A DNA stretch of 30,723 bases from DATGKK01 sp035294725. Lineage in GTDB: Bacteria; Actinomycetota; Acidimicrobiia; Acidimicrobiales; Bog-793. Position 1 is the stretch's first letter; each line of letters begins with the position of its first letter. The notes under the pieces were generated by a model, which worked only from the letters and a program-made list of their open reading frames with translations, made no database searches and was not told the origin of the DNA. A program made the translations under genes and the position numbers. The stretch is from the NCBI GenBank assembly GCA_035294725.1, contig DATGKK010000017.1, positions 1 through 30,723 on the forward strand, in the 5' to 3' direction. Of this stretch, positions 16,731 through 24,164 are shown piece after piece.

Positions 16731-16736
16731 TATAAA
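16731..16736 (+). promoter_or_regulatory. Possible -10 element for the plus-strand dehydrogenase operon
   Basis: TATAAA at 16731-16736 lies in the only AT-rich island of the divergent region. No convincing -35 box sits 16-18 bases upstream (CGGGAC). If used, the leader would be about 170 bases and contain the conserved end of repeat copy B and the hairpin at 16863-16899. This is a weak call. Confidence 0.3.
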
Positions 16737-16751
16737 GTCGCTCTGTCTTGA

Positions 16752-16780
16752 AGACTAAGCTGAGGCTCTGCCCCGGTCAA
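16752..16780 (-). promoter_or_regulatory. Candidate sigma70-like promoter in repeat copy B (distal promoter of the polysaccharide operon)
   Basis: On the minus strand TTGACC (16780-16775) and TAGTCT (16757-16752) are separated by exactly 17 bases, the same arrangement as copy A. A transcript from here would read through the whole of copy A before reaching the sulfotransferase, a leader of about 425 bases. Confidence 0.55.
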
Positions 16781-16862
16781 TCCTGAGGATCGAGAAAGTG
16801 GCCCAGGGTGGCGGGATTCCGGCATTCCGCACCGTGAGTGGCGGATTAGCATCATCTCGGTC

Positions 16863-16899
16863 CGGGCACGCTCCACTGGGGGCAGCGACGGCGTGCCCG
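16863..16899 (+). promoter_or_regulatory. Strong hairpin just upstream of the dehydrogenase ribosome binding site
   Basis: CGGGCACGC (16863-16871) and GCGTGCCCG (16891-16899) are perfect 9-base complementary arms around a 19-base loop. The hairpin ends 5 bases before the Shine-Dalgarno AGGAGG (16905-16910), itself 5 bases before the GTG start. The left arm is the end of repeat copy B; the right arm is unique. No T-run follows, so it is not a standard terminator. Confidence 0.5.
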
Positions 16900-16915
16900 C
16901 CGTGAGGAGGGTGGG

Positions 16916-18067
16916 GTGCAGTTCGACTGGGACGAGGAGCAACTCGCGTACCGCGACCTCCTGGCGGAGTTCGCCCGCCGGGAGCTCGACGGCGACCTGC
17001 CCCAACGCGACCGCGGCCAGGTCTTCCCGGCCGAGGCGTGGCGCAAGTGCGCCGCCGTCGGGGTCCAGGGCCTGCCGGTCCCGGTCGACTACGGAGGATC
17101 GGGTGCGCCGGCGACCACGATCGCCCTCGCCCTCGAGACCCTCGGCCACGCCTGCCGCGACGCAGGCCTGCTGTTCTCCCTGAACGCCCAGATGTGGGCC
17201 TGCGAGACGCCCATCGTGCGCTTTGGGAGCGAGGAGCAGCGGCAGGCCTACCTCCCACGCCTCTGCGACGGGAGCCTCATCGCCGCCCACGGCATGAGCG
17301 AGGCCGACAGCGGCTCGGACGCCTTCGCGCTCTCGACGACGGCCCGCCCCACCCGGGACGGGAGCGGCTACGTGCTGAACGGCGCCAAGGTGTGGACGAC
17401 GAACGCCCCGGTGGCGGGGCTGTTCGTCGTCTTCGCGACGACCGACCGGGCAAAGGGGCTGTCGGGGCTGACGGCCTTCCTCGTCGAGCGGGAGACGCCG
17501 GGCCTCGAGGTGCTCGGCCCGGTCGAGAAGATGGGGCTGCGCACCTCGCCGATGGGCGAGCTCGTCCTCACCGACTGCGAGGTCCCCGCCTCGGCCCGTC
17601 TCGGCAGCGAAGGCGCCGGCATGGCGATCTTCAACTCCTCGATGGAGTGGGAGCGGGGCTTCATCCTCGCAAGCGGGCTCGGCGCAGCTCGCCGCCAGCT
17701 CGAGCAGGCCGTCGCCTACGCCAAGCAGCGCCGCCAGTTCGGGCAGCCGATCGCGAGCTTCCAGGCGATCTCGCACCGCCTCGTCGACATGAGGGTCCGC
17801 CTCGACGCGGCCCGCTCGCTGCTGTACGACCTCGCTTGGCGCAAGCAGCAGGGACGGGGCGCAGCCGTGGAGTCGGCCGTCGTGAAGCTCTTTTGCTCGG
17901 AGGCGATCGTGCAGTGCGCCCTCGACGCTCAGACGATTTACGGCGCCGCCGGCTACACCTGCGACCTCGACCTCGAGCGCGAGGTCCGGGACGCGCTCGC
18001 GAGCAGGGTCTACTCGGGCACCTCGGACATCCAGCGCAACCTCATCGCTCAGCGGATGGGGCTGTGA
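16916..18067 (+). CDS. Acyl-CoA-dehydrogenase-family flavoprotein, probable prolyl-carrier-protein oxidase (PltE/RedW/CloN3-like)
   Basis: 383 residues. The GTG start is fixed by AGGAGG 5 bases upstream. It has the full acyl-CoA dehydrogenase fold: FAD-site segment HGMSEADSGSDAFALSTTA, VLNGAKVWTTNA, and the C-terminal helices LEQAVAYAKQRRQFGQPIASFQAISHRL. The MCAD-type catalytic Glu in YEGT is missing (VYSGTSDIQRN). A Glu sits in WER (E246), the position used by isovaleryl-CoA dehydrogenase and, as I recall, by prolyl-PCP oxidases. Followed by an adenylation enzyme and a carrier protein, it most likely oxidises a carrier-bound prolyl group to pyrrolinyl or pyrrolyl. It overlaps the next gene by GTGA. 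A CoA-ester substrate remains possible. Confidence 0.82.
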   Translation: MQFDWDEEQLAYRDLLAEFARRELDGDLPQRDRGQVFPAEAWRKCAAVGVQGLPVPVDYGGSGAPATTIALALETLGHACRDAGLLFSLNAQMWACETPIVRFGSEEQRQAYLPRLCDGSLIAAHGMSEADSGSDAFALSTTARPTRDGSGYVLNGAKVWTTNAPVAGLFVVFATTDRAKGLSGLTAFLVERETPGLEVLGPVEKMGLRTSPMGELVLTDCEVPASARLGSEGAGMAIFNSSMEWERGFILASGLGAARRQLEQAVAYAKQRRQFGQPIASFQAISHRLVDMRVRLDAARSLLYDLAWRKQQGRGAAVESAVVKLFCSEAIVQCALDAQTIYGAAGYTCDLDLEREVRDALASRVYSGTSDIQRNLIAQRMGL

Positions 18068-19656
18068 GAGCCCGGACCCTCGCCGGCCTGCTCGACGCCG
18101 CCGTCGGGCGCTCGCCCGACACGCCCGCCGTCCTCGAGGGGGAACGCCGGCTCAGCTACCGCGAGCTCGATGACCTCTCCGCCCGGCTCGCGGGCGTGCT
18201 CTCCTCGCTCGGGGTCCGCCCCGGGGCGCGCGTCGGGCTCCACCTCGAGAAGTCGATCGAGGCGGTGGCGGCCGTCCACGGGGTGCTCCGGGCCGGGGGC
18301 GCCTACGTCCCGGTGGACCCGGGGGCCCCGCCCGCACGCTGTGGGCGGATCCTCGAGGATGCCGAGGTGACCTGCGTCGTCACCGACCGCGAGCGGCTCG
18401 AAGGGTGGGCGGCCGCCGGGGTGCCGGCCCCGCTGGCGCCGGTGGTCCTCGTCGATGCCGAGCCGGCCGACCTCGACGCCCTCCCGGCGGCGCGCGTGCT
18501 CGGTGCGAGCGAGATCGCCGCTGCGGCGCCTGGCCCCCCTGGCGGCGCCATCTCGCTCGACCTCGCCTACATCCTCTACACCTCGGGCTCGACGGGCGTC
18601 CCGAAGGGGGTGATGCTCACCCATCGCAACGCGCTCTCGTTCGTCGAGTGGGCCGTGCGCCACCACCGCCTCGCCGGCGACGATGTCCTCACGAGCGTGG
18701 CGCCGCTCCACTTCGACCTCTCGGTGTTCGACCTCTTCGCGTCCGCCGCCGTGGCGGCCCCGCTCGTGCTCGTCGACCGGATGGCGACCACCTTCCCCGG
18801 ACGGCTGCGGGCGACCCTCGAGCGGCACGCGGTCACGACCGTGTACGCCGTTCCCTCCCTGCTCGCGCTCCTTGCGCTCCGGGGCGGCCTTGGCGAGGGG
18901 TCGCTCCCCGAGCTCCGCCGCATCCTCTTCGCAGGCGAGGTCTTCCCGACGAGGCACCTCCGCCTCCTCATGACCAAGCTCCCCCACGTGAGCTTCCACA
19001 ACCTCTACGGACCCACCGAGACCAACGTCTGCACCTTCTACGACGTGCCCGCCCCGCCGCCGGACGGCGCCGACGAGCCCGTGCCGATCGGCGGTGCCAT
19101 CGACGACGTCGAGCTTCTCGTCGTCACCGACGAGGGCGGGCTCGCCTCGCCCGGCGAGGTCGGCGAGCTGCTCGTGCGCGGGCCGACGGTGATGGCCGGC
19201 TACTTCCACGACGCCGAGCGCACGGCGAGGGCGCTCGTCGCCCACCCCACCCGGGCCGACGTGAGCGACCCGTGCTACCGGACCGGTGACCTCGTACGGG
19301 TCCGTGCCGACGGGGGTCTCGACTTCCTCGGCCGGCGTGACTCCCAGATCAAGCACCGCGGCTACCGGATCGAGCTCGGAGAGGTGGAGAGCGCCCTGTA
19401 CTCCTGTGCCGGCGTGGAGGAGGCGGCCGTCGTCGCCGTCCCCGACGAGCTCGCCGGCAGCCGGCTTCGCGCCGTTGTCGTGGCCGGTGGCGCCACGGCC
19501 GGCGAGCTCGCCGCCCACTGCCGTCGCCTGCTGCCCTCCTACATGATCCCCGAAGAGTGGGTCTTCCTCGAGCACCTCCCGCGAACCTCGACCGGCAAAG
19601 TCGACCGGGCCGGGCTCGCACACTCCGCCAGTCCCAAGCAAGGAGAGACGAATTGA
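18064..19656 (+). CDS. Stand-alone amino-acid adenylation enzyme, probable L-prolyl-AMP ligase (PltF/RedM/CloN4-like)
   Basis: 530 residues, one NRPS-type adenylation domain without condensation or thiolation domains. Core motifs: LSYRELDDLSARLAG, YILYTSGSTGVPKGVMLTHRN (P-loop), FDLSVFDLF (A4), NLYGPTETNVC (A5), YRTGDLVRV (A7), and the essential lysine K512 in STGKVDR (A10). Aligning the ten specificity positions to GrsA gives D218 L219 F222 Y261 L288 A290 L314 V322 C323 K512, that is DLFYLALVCK. From memory, pyrrole-pathway proline ligases have DLLYLALVCK. It would load L-proline as prolyl-AMP onto the carrier encoded next. It starts at a GTG overlapping the dehydrogenase stop (GTGA). Adenylation is certain; proline is a strong inference. 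Confidence 0.88.
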   Translation: MRARTLAGLLDAAVGRSPDTPAVLEGERRLSYRELDDLSARLAGVLSSLGVRPGARVGLHLEKSIEAVAAVHGVLRAGGAYVPVDPGAPPARCGRILEDAEVTCVVTDRERLEGWAAAGVPAPLAPVVLVDAEPADLDALPAARVLGASEIAAAAPGPPGGAISLDLAYILYTSGSTGVPKGVMLTHRNALSFVEWAVRHHRLAGDDVLTSVAPLHFDLSVFDLFASAAVAAPLVLVDRMATTFPGRLRATLERHAVTTVYAVPSLLALLALRGGLGEGSLPELRRILFAGEVFPTRHLRLLMTKLPHVSFHNLYGPTETNVCTFYDVPAPPPDGADEPVPIGGAIDDVELLVVTDEGGLASPGEVGELLVRGPTVMAGYFHDAERTARALVAHPTRADVSDPCYRTGDLVRVRADGGLDFLGRRDSQIKHRGYRIELGEVESALYSCAGVEEAAVVAVPDELAGSRLRAVVVAGGATAGELAAHCRRLLPSYMIPEEWVFLEHLPRTSTGKVDRAGLAHSASPKQGETN

Positions 19657-19910
19657 GCACCACCGACGAGGTCCGGCAGCTCATCCTCGACGGCGCCGGG
19701 GACCACCTCCCCCCCGACTGCCTCACCGACGACTACCTGCTCCTCGAGAAACAGGTGGTCGACTCGATGGGGATCTTCGAGCTCGTGAACGGCCTCGAGC
19801 AGCGCTACGGGATCGAGATCCTCGACGAGGAGCTCGTGCCCGAGAACTTCGGCACGATCGCCGCCATCGCCCGCTTCGTCGAGGCCAAGCGCGCCACGCT
19901 CAGGAGCTGA
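19653..19910 (+). CDS. Acyl/peptidyl carrier protein (PltL/RedO-like)
   Basis: 85 residues starting at a TTG that overlaps the ligase stop (TTGA), with AGGAGAG 5 bases upstream. The phosphopantetheine attachment serine is S38 in QVVDSMGIFELV, followed by the helix III pattern YGIEILDEELVPENFGTIAAIARFV. Acidic overall, as expected for a carrier. It should carry the prolyl group loaded by the adenylation enzyme while the dehydrogenase oxidises it. Its last 11 bases overlap the convergent acetyltransferase gene. Confidence 0.9.
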   Translation: MSTTDEVRQLILDGAGDHLPPDCLTDDYLLLEKQVVDSMGIFELVNGLEQRYGIEILDEELVPENFGTIAAIARFVEAKRATLRS

Positions 19911-20532
19911 CCGCCCCGGGCACAGGTGGCGCCCCCCGATGCTTCACGACTCGGGCCGGGTTGCCGACGGCGATGACGTCGGATGGAAGGTCGCGCACGA
20001 CGACCGCGTTCGTGCCGACGACGGTCCGCGCTCCCACGACGACGGGCCCGAACAGCTTCGCCCCGTCGAGGATGTAGCAGTCGTCCCCGATCGTCGGGAG
20101 CCCGTCCCGGCTCTGGTCGTCGTAGGCGCCCCCGCCGAGCCGGACGCCGCCCATGAGGCGGACGTTCCGCCCGACGACGACCGGGCTCACGGCGACCCCG
20201 ACCGGGTGGGGCAGCACGAGGCCCGGCTGGATCGTCGCCGTCGGGGCGAGGTCGGCCCCGAACAGGACGCAGTTGGCGAAGTACACGAGTCGCGAGAGGG
20301 GACGCAGGCCGCAGCGGTGGAGGGCCGAGGCGACGCGGAACAGCAGCACCGCCCAGGTGCCCGGAAGCCCGAGGATGTCGACGAGCCCGGCGAGCGACGG
20401 GTAGCGGCAGCCCTTCAGGGCGGCCATGTTGGCGAAGTCGCCTCTCACCGCCTCGACAAAGCCCGGCGGGCGCGCCGGATCGCTCCCGGATGCCACTGCA
20501 CCGGCCAGGGCGCCGGCCCCGCTGCTGTCCAC
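19900..20532 (-). CDS. Serine-acetyltransferase-like hexapeptide (left-handed beta-helix) acyltransferase
   Basis: About 210 residues. The C-terminal half is a hexapeptide-repeat helix of serine acetyltransferase type: ADLAPTATIQPGLVLPHPVGVAVSPVVVGRNVRLMGGVRLGG, then PTIGDDCYILDGAKLFGPVVVGARTVVGTNAVVVRDLPSDVIAVGNPARVVK. The N-terminal part VEAVRGDFANMAALKGCRYPSLAG resembles the short EPS-cluster SAT homologues, not full CysE. The start is uncertain; I use the GTG at 20532, the first GTG after secF ends (20552), preceded by a GGCGGAG-like site. It may acetylate a sugar or serine, or transfer the neighbouring carrier-bound acyl group. It is in line with secF but converges on the carrier gene. 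Confidence 0.78.
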   Translation of the reverse strand: MDSSGAGALAGAVASGSDPARPPGFVEAVRGDFANMAALKGCRYPSLAGLVDILGLPGTWAVLLFRVASALHRCGLRPLSRLVYFANCVLFGADLAPTATIQPGLVLPHPVGVAVSPVVVGRNVRLMGGVRLGGGAYDDQSRDGLPTIGDDCYILDGAKLFGPVVVGARTVVGTNAVVVRDLPSDVIAVGNPARVVKHRGAPPVPGAVSS

Positions 20533-20551
20533 GGCTCCGCCCGCAGGTGGC

Positions 20552-21961
20552 TCAGCGGCGACGCCGCTTGCGCGGGCGAGGAGCCGGGCCGCCACGGCCC
20601 GCCCCGCCCGTGCTCTTGCCCGGCCGGGCCGCTCCGCTCGCAGGGCGCCCGCTCGATGAGACCGCCGGGGCTGCGCCAGCCACTCCGGCTGCCTCGGCCC
20701 CCACGGCCTCGTCCTGCTCGAAGAGCGCCTCCTCATCGTCGGAGCGCGCAGGCTCGGCCTGCTCGCGAGAGCCGTTCCCGTGAAGCTCCCGGGCGACGCC
20801 GGGCCGCAGCGGTTCGCGGCGCTCAGGCCGCGATCCACCACGCCCGCGCCGCGAGCGGTTGGCGGCTGCCGGCTCGCGCTCGTCGAGGGCTCCCGAGGCG
20901 ACTGCGGCGGGCGTGAGGAGCATGACCGTTCCGCCGCGTCCCTCGAGGCGGCGGCGGATCTGGGTCCAGCGGGACTCCCGCTCCTTCAGCACGGCCACGA
21001 TGGGCGAGGCGATGAAGATCGACGAGTAGGCGCCGCTCGTGAGGCCGACGAGGAGGGCGAGGCCGAAGTACTGCAGGGTGGAGGCGCCGAGGAAGTTGGC
21101 GCCGAGCACCAGCACCGACAGGATCGGCAGGATGGCGACGAGCGAGGTGTTGATCGAGCGGGCCAGCGTCTGGTTCATCGACAGGTTGACCACGTCGGTG
21201 AAACTGAGCTTCCCGCTCGCCCCGAGGCCCTTCGTGTTGTCGCGGATCCGGTCGAAGACGACGATCGTGTCGTAGAGGGAGTAGCCGAGGATCGTGAGGA
21301 ACGCGACGACGGTGTCCGGGGTCACGAGGAAGCCCGAGAGCGAGTAGACACCGACGGTGACGGCGATGTCGTGCAGGACGGCGAGGATCGCCGCGAGCGC
21401 CATCTTCCACTCGAAGAAGATGGAGATGTAGATCGCGATCATGATGAAAAAGACCACAAGGGCAATGAGCGCCTTGTGGGTGATCTGGCTCCCCCAGGTC
21501 GGTCCGACCTGCTCCACGCTCACCGCCGCCACGGAGGAGTGGTGCGTGATCCTCGCGAGGGCTTGGGAGATCTTGTTGACCGTCGGGCCGCTCGTCGGGT
21601 GACGGCTGTTGCCGAGCTTCGCCTCGACCTGGAGGTTCTGGTGGCTCCCGGTGCCGAGCAGGGTGATGGACGCCCCGCTGAAGCCGAGCGGGGCGATGGC
21701 GGCGCGGGCCTCGCTCACGGTCGCTCCGTTGGCGGGGACGGTCCAGGAGGTCCCGCCGACGAACTCGATGTCGAAGTTGAGCCCCCTCACCCCGAGCGAG
21801 ACCACGCTCGCGAGGATGACGAGCCCTGAGACGAGGAACCAGATCCGCTTGCGGCGCACGAAGTCAAAGCGGGTCCGCCCGTAGTACAGGCGCCGGTAGG
21901 CGGCGACGACGCCCCGCTCCCCGGGCGGGTCACCGGCGACGGCAGCGGGAACCGCCGTCAC
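20552..21961 (-). CDS. secF: Protein translocase subunit SecF
   Basis: 469 residues from a GTG overlapping the secD stop (GTGA). Typical features: first helix RKRIWFLVSGLVILASVVSLGVRGL, then GLNFDIEFVGGTSW (the DFxGG signature), the periplasmic P1 domain, and five C-terminal helices including LAAILAVLHDIAVTVGVYSL and LTILGYSLYDTIVVFDRIRDN, with NQTLARSINTSL. SecDF uses the proton gradient to pull proteins out of the Sec channel. The last ~150 residues form a long Ala/Gly/Arg-rich tail ending RPRKRRRR, a disordered cytoplasmic extension common in actinobacteria but strongly basic here. Confidence 0.96.
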   Translation of the reverse strand: MTAVPAAVAGDPPGERGVVAAYRRLYYGRTRFDFVRRKRIWFLVSGLVILASVVSLGVRGLNFDIEFVGGTSWTVPANGATVSEARAAIAPLGFSGASITLLGTGSHQNLQVEAKLGNSRHPTSGPTVNKISQALARITHHSSVAAVSVEQVGPTWGSQITHKALIALVVFFIMIAIYISIFFEWKMALAAILAVLHDIAVTVGVYSLSGFLVTPDTVVAFLTILGYSLYDTIVVFDRIRDNTKGLGASGKLSFTDVVNLSMNQTLARSINTSLVAILPILSVLVLGANFLGASTLQYFGLALLVGLTSGAYSSIFIASPIVAVLKERESRWTQIRRRLEGRGGTVMLLTPAAVASGALDEREPAAANRSRRGRGGSRPERREPLRPGVARELHGNGSREQAEPARSDDEEALFEQDEAVGAEAAGVAGAAPAVSSSGRPASGAARPGKSTGGAGRGGPAPRPRKRRRR

Positions 21962-23505
21962 GCGGCCGCCTCCTCGGGCTGGGCGGCGGCAAGTCCCCGG
22001 GCGACTCCGAGGTGGCGGGCCTCGGTGAACAGCCGGTTCCGCCCGAGGAGGATGACGAGGGGCCGGGTGAACAGATAGGCCGTGAACACGTCGATCAGGG
22101 TCGAGAGCCCGAGCATGAAGGCAAAGCCCCGCACGGCGCCGACCGAGAGCCACCAGAGCACGAGCGCCCCGATGAACGAGACGGCATCGGCCGACAAGAT
22201 GGTGCGGTACGCGCTCTTGAAGCCTCGGTCGACCGAGGCCCGGATCGATCGGCCCGCTCGCACCTCGTCCTTCAACCGCTCGAAGTACACGACGTAGGAG
22301 TCGACGGTGATGCCGACCGAGACGATGAGCCCCGTGATGCCCGACAGGTCGAGGGTGAGCTGCATCGAGCTGTGGCCGAGGGCGCTGATGATGCCGTAGA
22401 TCAAGGCACCCGTCGTGAGCAGGCCGACCACGACGACGATGCCGAGCGCCCGGTAGTAGAAGATCATGTACAGCATCACGAGGAGCAGGCCGACGAGCCC
22501 GGCGATGAGGCCCGCCCGCAGCGAGGAGGCTCCGAGCGTCGGTGAGACGATCTGCGTCGTCTGCTTGATGAGCGTGATCGGGAGGGCGCCGTAGTTGAGC
22601 TGGACGGCGAGAGCGGTCGCGCTCTGCTGGGTGAAGTTGCCGCTGATCTCACCGCTCGAGCCGAACTGGGCGCCCGTCGCCTGTATCACCGGCGCCGAGA
22701 TCACCGTGCCGCCGAGGTCGTCGGCGACGAGGTAGTGGTAGTTGCGGTTGGCGAGGTTGTCCCAGATCGGCGTGCCCTGCCTCGTCAGCGTGAAGTTGAT
22801 CACCCACTGGTTCGTGCTCGTGAAGGCGGGTGTGGCGCTCGCGATGACGCTGCCGCTCGCCTCGGCGGGCCCGAGGAGGTAGCGCACCGAGGAGCCCTTC
22901 TCGGTGAGGAGCACGTTCGTGCGGGGGTTGTCGAACTGCGGCGGCGTGGTCCGGTACTTCGCGAGCACGGGGTAGGGCACCGGCGCCTGGTTCGACTGGC
23001 TCGGCCGGTAGACCGAGGGGCACGACGGCGGGGGCGTGTAGGCGGCTGCCGAGGTTCCGGTCGAGGACCCCCGCTTGCCCGACGAGGTCGCCGATCTCGA
23101 CGAGGACTTCGACGGCCCGGCGTAGGCGGGCGCGTAGCACAGCACGGGGCGGAAGTAGAGCTGGGCGGTCTGGCCGAGCTGACTCTCCACCTGCCGGGCG
23201 TTCTTCACGCCAGGGAGCTGGACGACGACGTCGTTACCCTGGACGTTGATGTTCGGCTGGCTCACGCCGTACGCGTTCGCACGGTCCTCGAGGATCGTGA
23301 CCGCCGTGTCGAGCTTGCTCTGCGACACCTTCGCCGTGCTGCAGTTCGTGGCCGAGCCCTTGGCCGCCGGGCAGTAGATGATCGACAGCCCGCCTCGAAG
23401 GTCGAGGCCGAGGAGCGGCTTCCAGTTCGCGGCCAGCACTCCGGCCAGTGCGCCGACGCAGACGAGGCAGGTCGCGACGACGCTGATGACGTGCCCCCGC
23501 TTCAT
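21958..23505 (-). CDS. secD: Protein translocase subunit SecD
   Basis: 515 residues. N-terminal helix HVISVVATCLVCVGALAGVLAANW, the signature LGLDLRGGLSIIY, NVQGNDVVVQLPGV in the P1 domain, a Ser-rich insert (about 135-155, STGTSAAAYTPPP), and the C-terminal six-helix block with GITGLIVSVGITVDSYVVYFERLKDEVRAG. It partners SecF and YajC in the accessory Sec complex. The ATG overlaps the yajC stop (ATGA). Confidence 0.96.
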   Translation of the reverse strand: MKRGHVISVVATCLVCVGALAGVLAANWKPLLGLDLRGGLSIIYCPAAKGSATNCSTAKVSQSKLDTAVTILEDRANAYGVSQPNINVQGNDVVVQLPGVKNARQVESQLGQTAQLYFRPVLCYAPAYAGPSKSSSRSATSSGKRGSSTGTSAAAYTPPPSCPSVYRPSQSNQAPVPYPVLAKYRTTPPQFDNPRTNVLLTEKGSSVRYLLGPAEASGSVIASATPAFTSTNQWVINFTLTRQGTPIWDNLANRNYHYLVADDLGGTVISAPVIQATGAQFGSSGEISGNFTQQSATALAVQLNYGALPITLIKQTTQIVSPTLGASSLRAGLIAGLVGLLLVMLYMIFYYRALGIVVVVGLLTTGALIYGIISALGHSSMQLTLDLSGITGLIVSVGITVDSYVVYFERLKDEVRAGRSIRASVDRGFKSAYRTILSADAVSFIGALVLWWLSVGAVRGFAFMLGLSTLIDVFTAYLFTRPLVILLGRNRLFTEARHLGVARGLAAAQPEEAAA

Positions 23506-24071
23506 GGGCCTTCCTCGGGCTCGCCTTTCTCAGCGGGGACAGCTGCGCTCGAGGCGGCCTCGGGGCTCGACCCGTTCCCTGCGGCCGGGCCGCCCACGGG
23601 CTCACCGGACTCGGCCTCGGTGCCCGTCTCGTCGGTCGCAGGCTCGCTCGACTCCTCGGGCTCGACGTAGGGGTTGTCGCCGTAGTGGGAGTCGTCATCT
23701 TCCTGGCGCACTGCGATCTCCTCGTCGGAGACGGGGCTCTGGATCGTCCGGCCGATCGCGGCCCGGAGCACCTCGATCTCGGTGTGCGGCGCGATCTCGA
23801 CGCGCGCCCGGTCGCCCTCGAGCCACGTCACGCGCCCGATGATCCCGGAGGTGAGCATCACCTGGTCGCCGATCTGGACGGCCTGCTGACCCTGCTGGAC
23901 GCGCCGGGCACGCTGGCTCCGGGGCCGGATGAGCAGGAAGTAGGCCGCCGCCACGACGATGAGGATGATGAGGAGGCTGTAGGAGCTGCCGGTGGTGGTC
24001 TTCTTCGAGCTCGTGGCCCCAAGAAGGCCGACGTGCACCATGAGGATGGCGGTTGCGTGATGGAGGGACAT
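23502..24071 (-). CDS. yajC: Preprotein translocase subunit YajC
   Basis: About 189 residues from the ATG at 24071 (GGGGAG just upstream, spacing short). An ATG at 24107 would add 12 residues and cannot be excluded. A single helix SYSLLIILIVVAAAYFLLIRP is followed by the YajC core QAVQIGDQVMLTSGIIGRVTWLEGDRARVEIAPHTEIEVLRAAIGR. The last ~75 residues are an acidic, Glu/Ser/Pro-rich tail (EPEESSEPATDETGTEAES), much longer than in E. coli YajC (110 residues). It is the first gene of the yajC-secD-secF operon. Confidence 0.93.
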   Translation of the reverse strand: MSLHHATAILMVHVGLLGATSSKKTTTGSSYSLLIILIVVAAAYFLLIRPRSQRARRVQQGQQAVQIGDQVMLTSGIIGRVTWLEGDRARVEIAPHTEIEVLRAAIGRTIQSPVSDEEIAVRQEDDDSHYGDNPYVEPEESSEPATDETGTEAESGEPVGGPAAGNGSSPEAASSAAVPAEKGEPEEGP

Positions 24072-24164
24072 GCGCTCCCCAGCGGTCGAGAACGAGGCGG
24101 CGAACATGCTACCTGCTCGAGGGCTCCCGCCCGTTGCAGGCCGTGGCCCCGGGCGCCGAGGCGC

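Larger units (their letters stand above)
16621..16873. repeat. Direct repeat copy B (253 bp) of a tandem intergenic repeat
   Basis: Second copy of the unit described at 16335-16593. It differs in its centre, where an AT-rich island (GAAATCAACTATTTCTATAA, 16716-16735) replaces GC-rich sequence. Its right end runs into the hairpin just before the dehydrogenase gene, so copy B forms most of the leader of the plus-strand module as well as the distal promoter of the minus-strand operon. Confidence 0.85.

Noticed and set aside
16714..16743. A confident plus-strand promoter for the dehydrogenase operon
   Set aside because: The TATAAA is good but no acceptable -35 lies at 16-18 bases; kept only as a weak feature.
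16335..16873. Known riboswitch (c-di-GMP or c-di-AMP class) in the repeated leader
   Set aside because: The conserved cores I know for these classes are not present, and the minus-strand stem is not preserved between copies.
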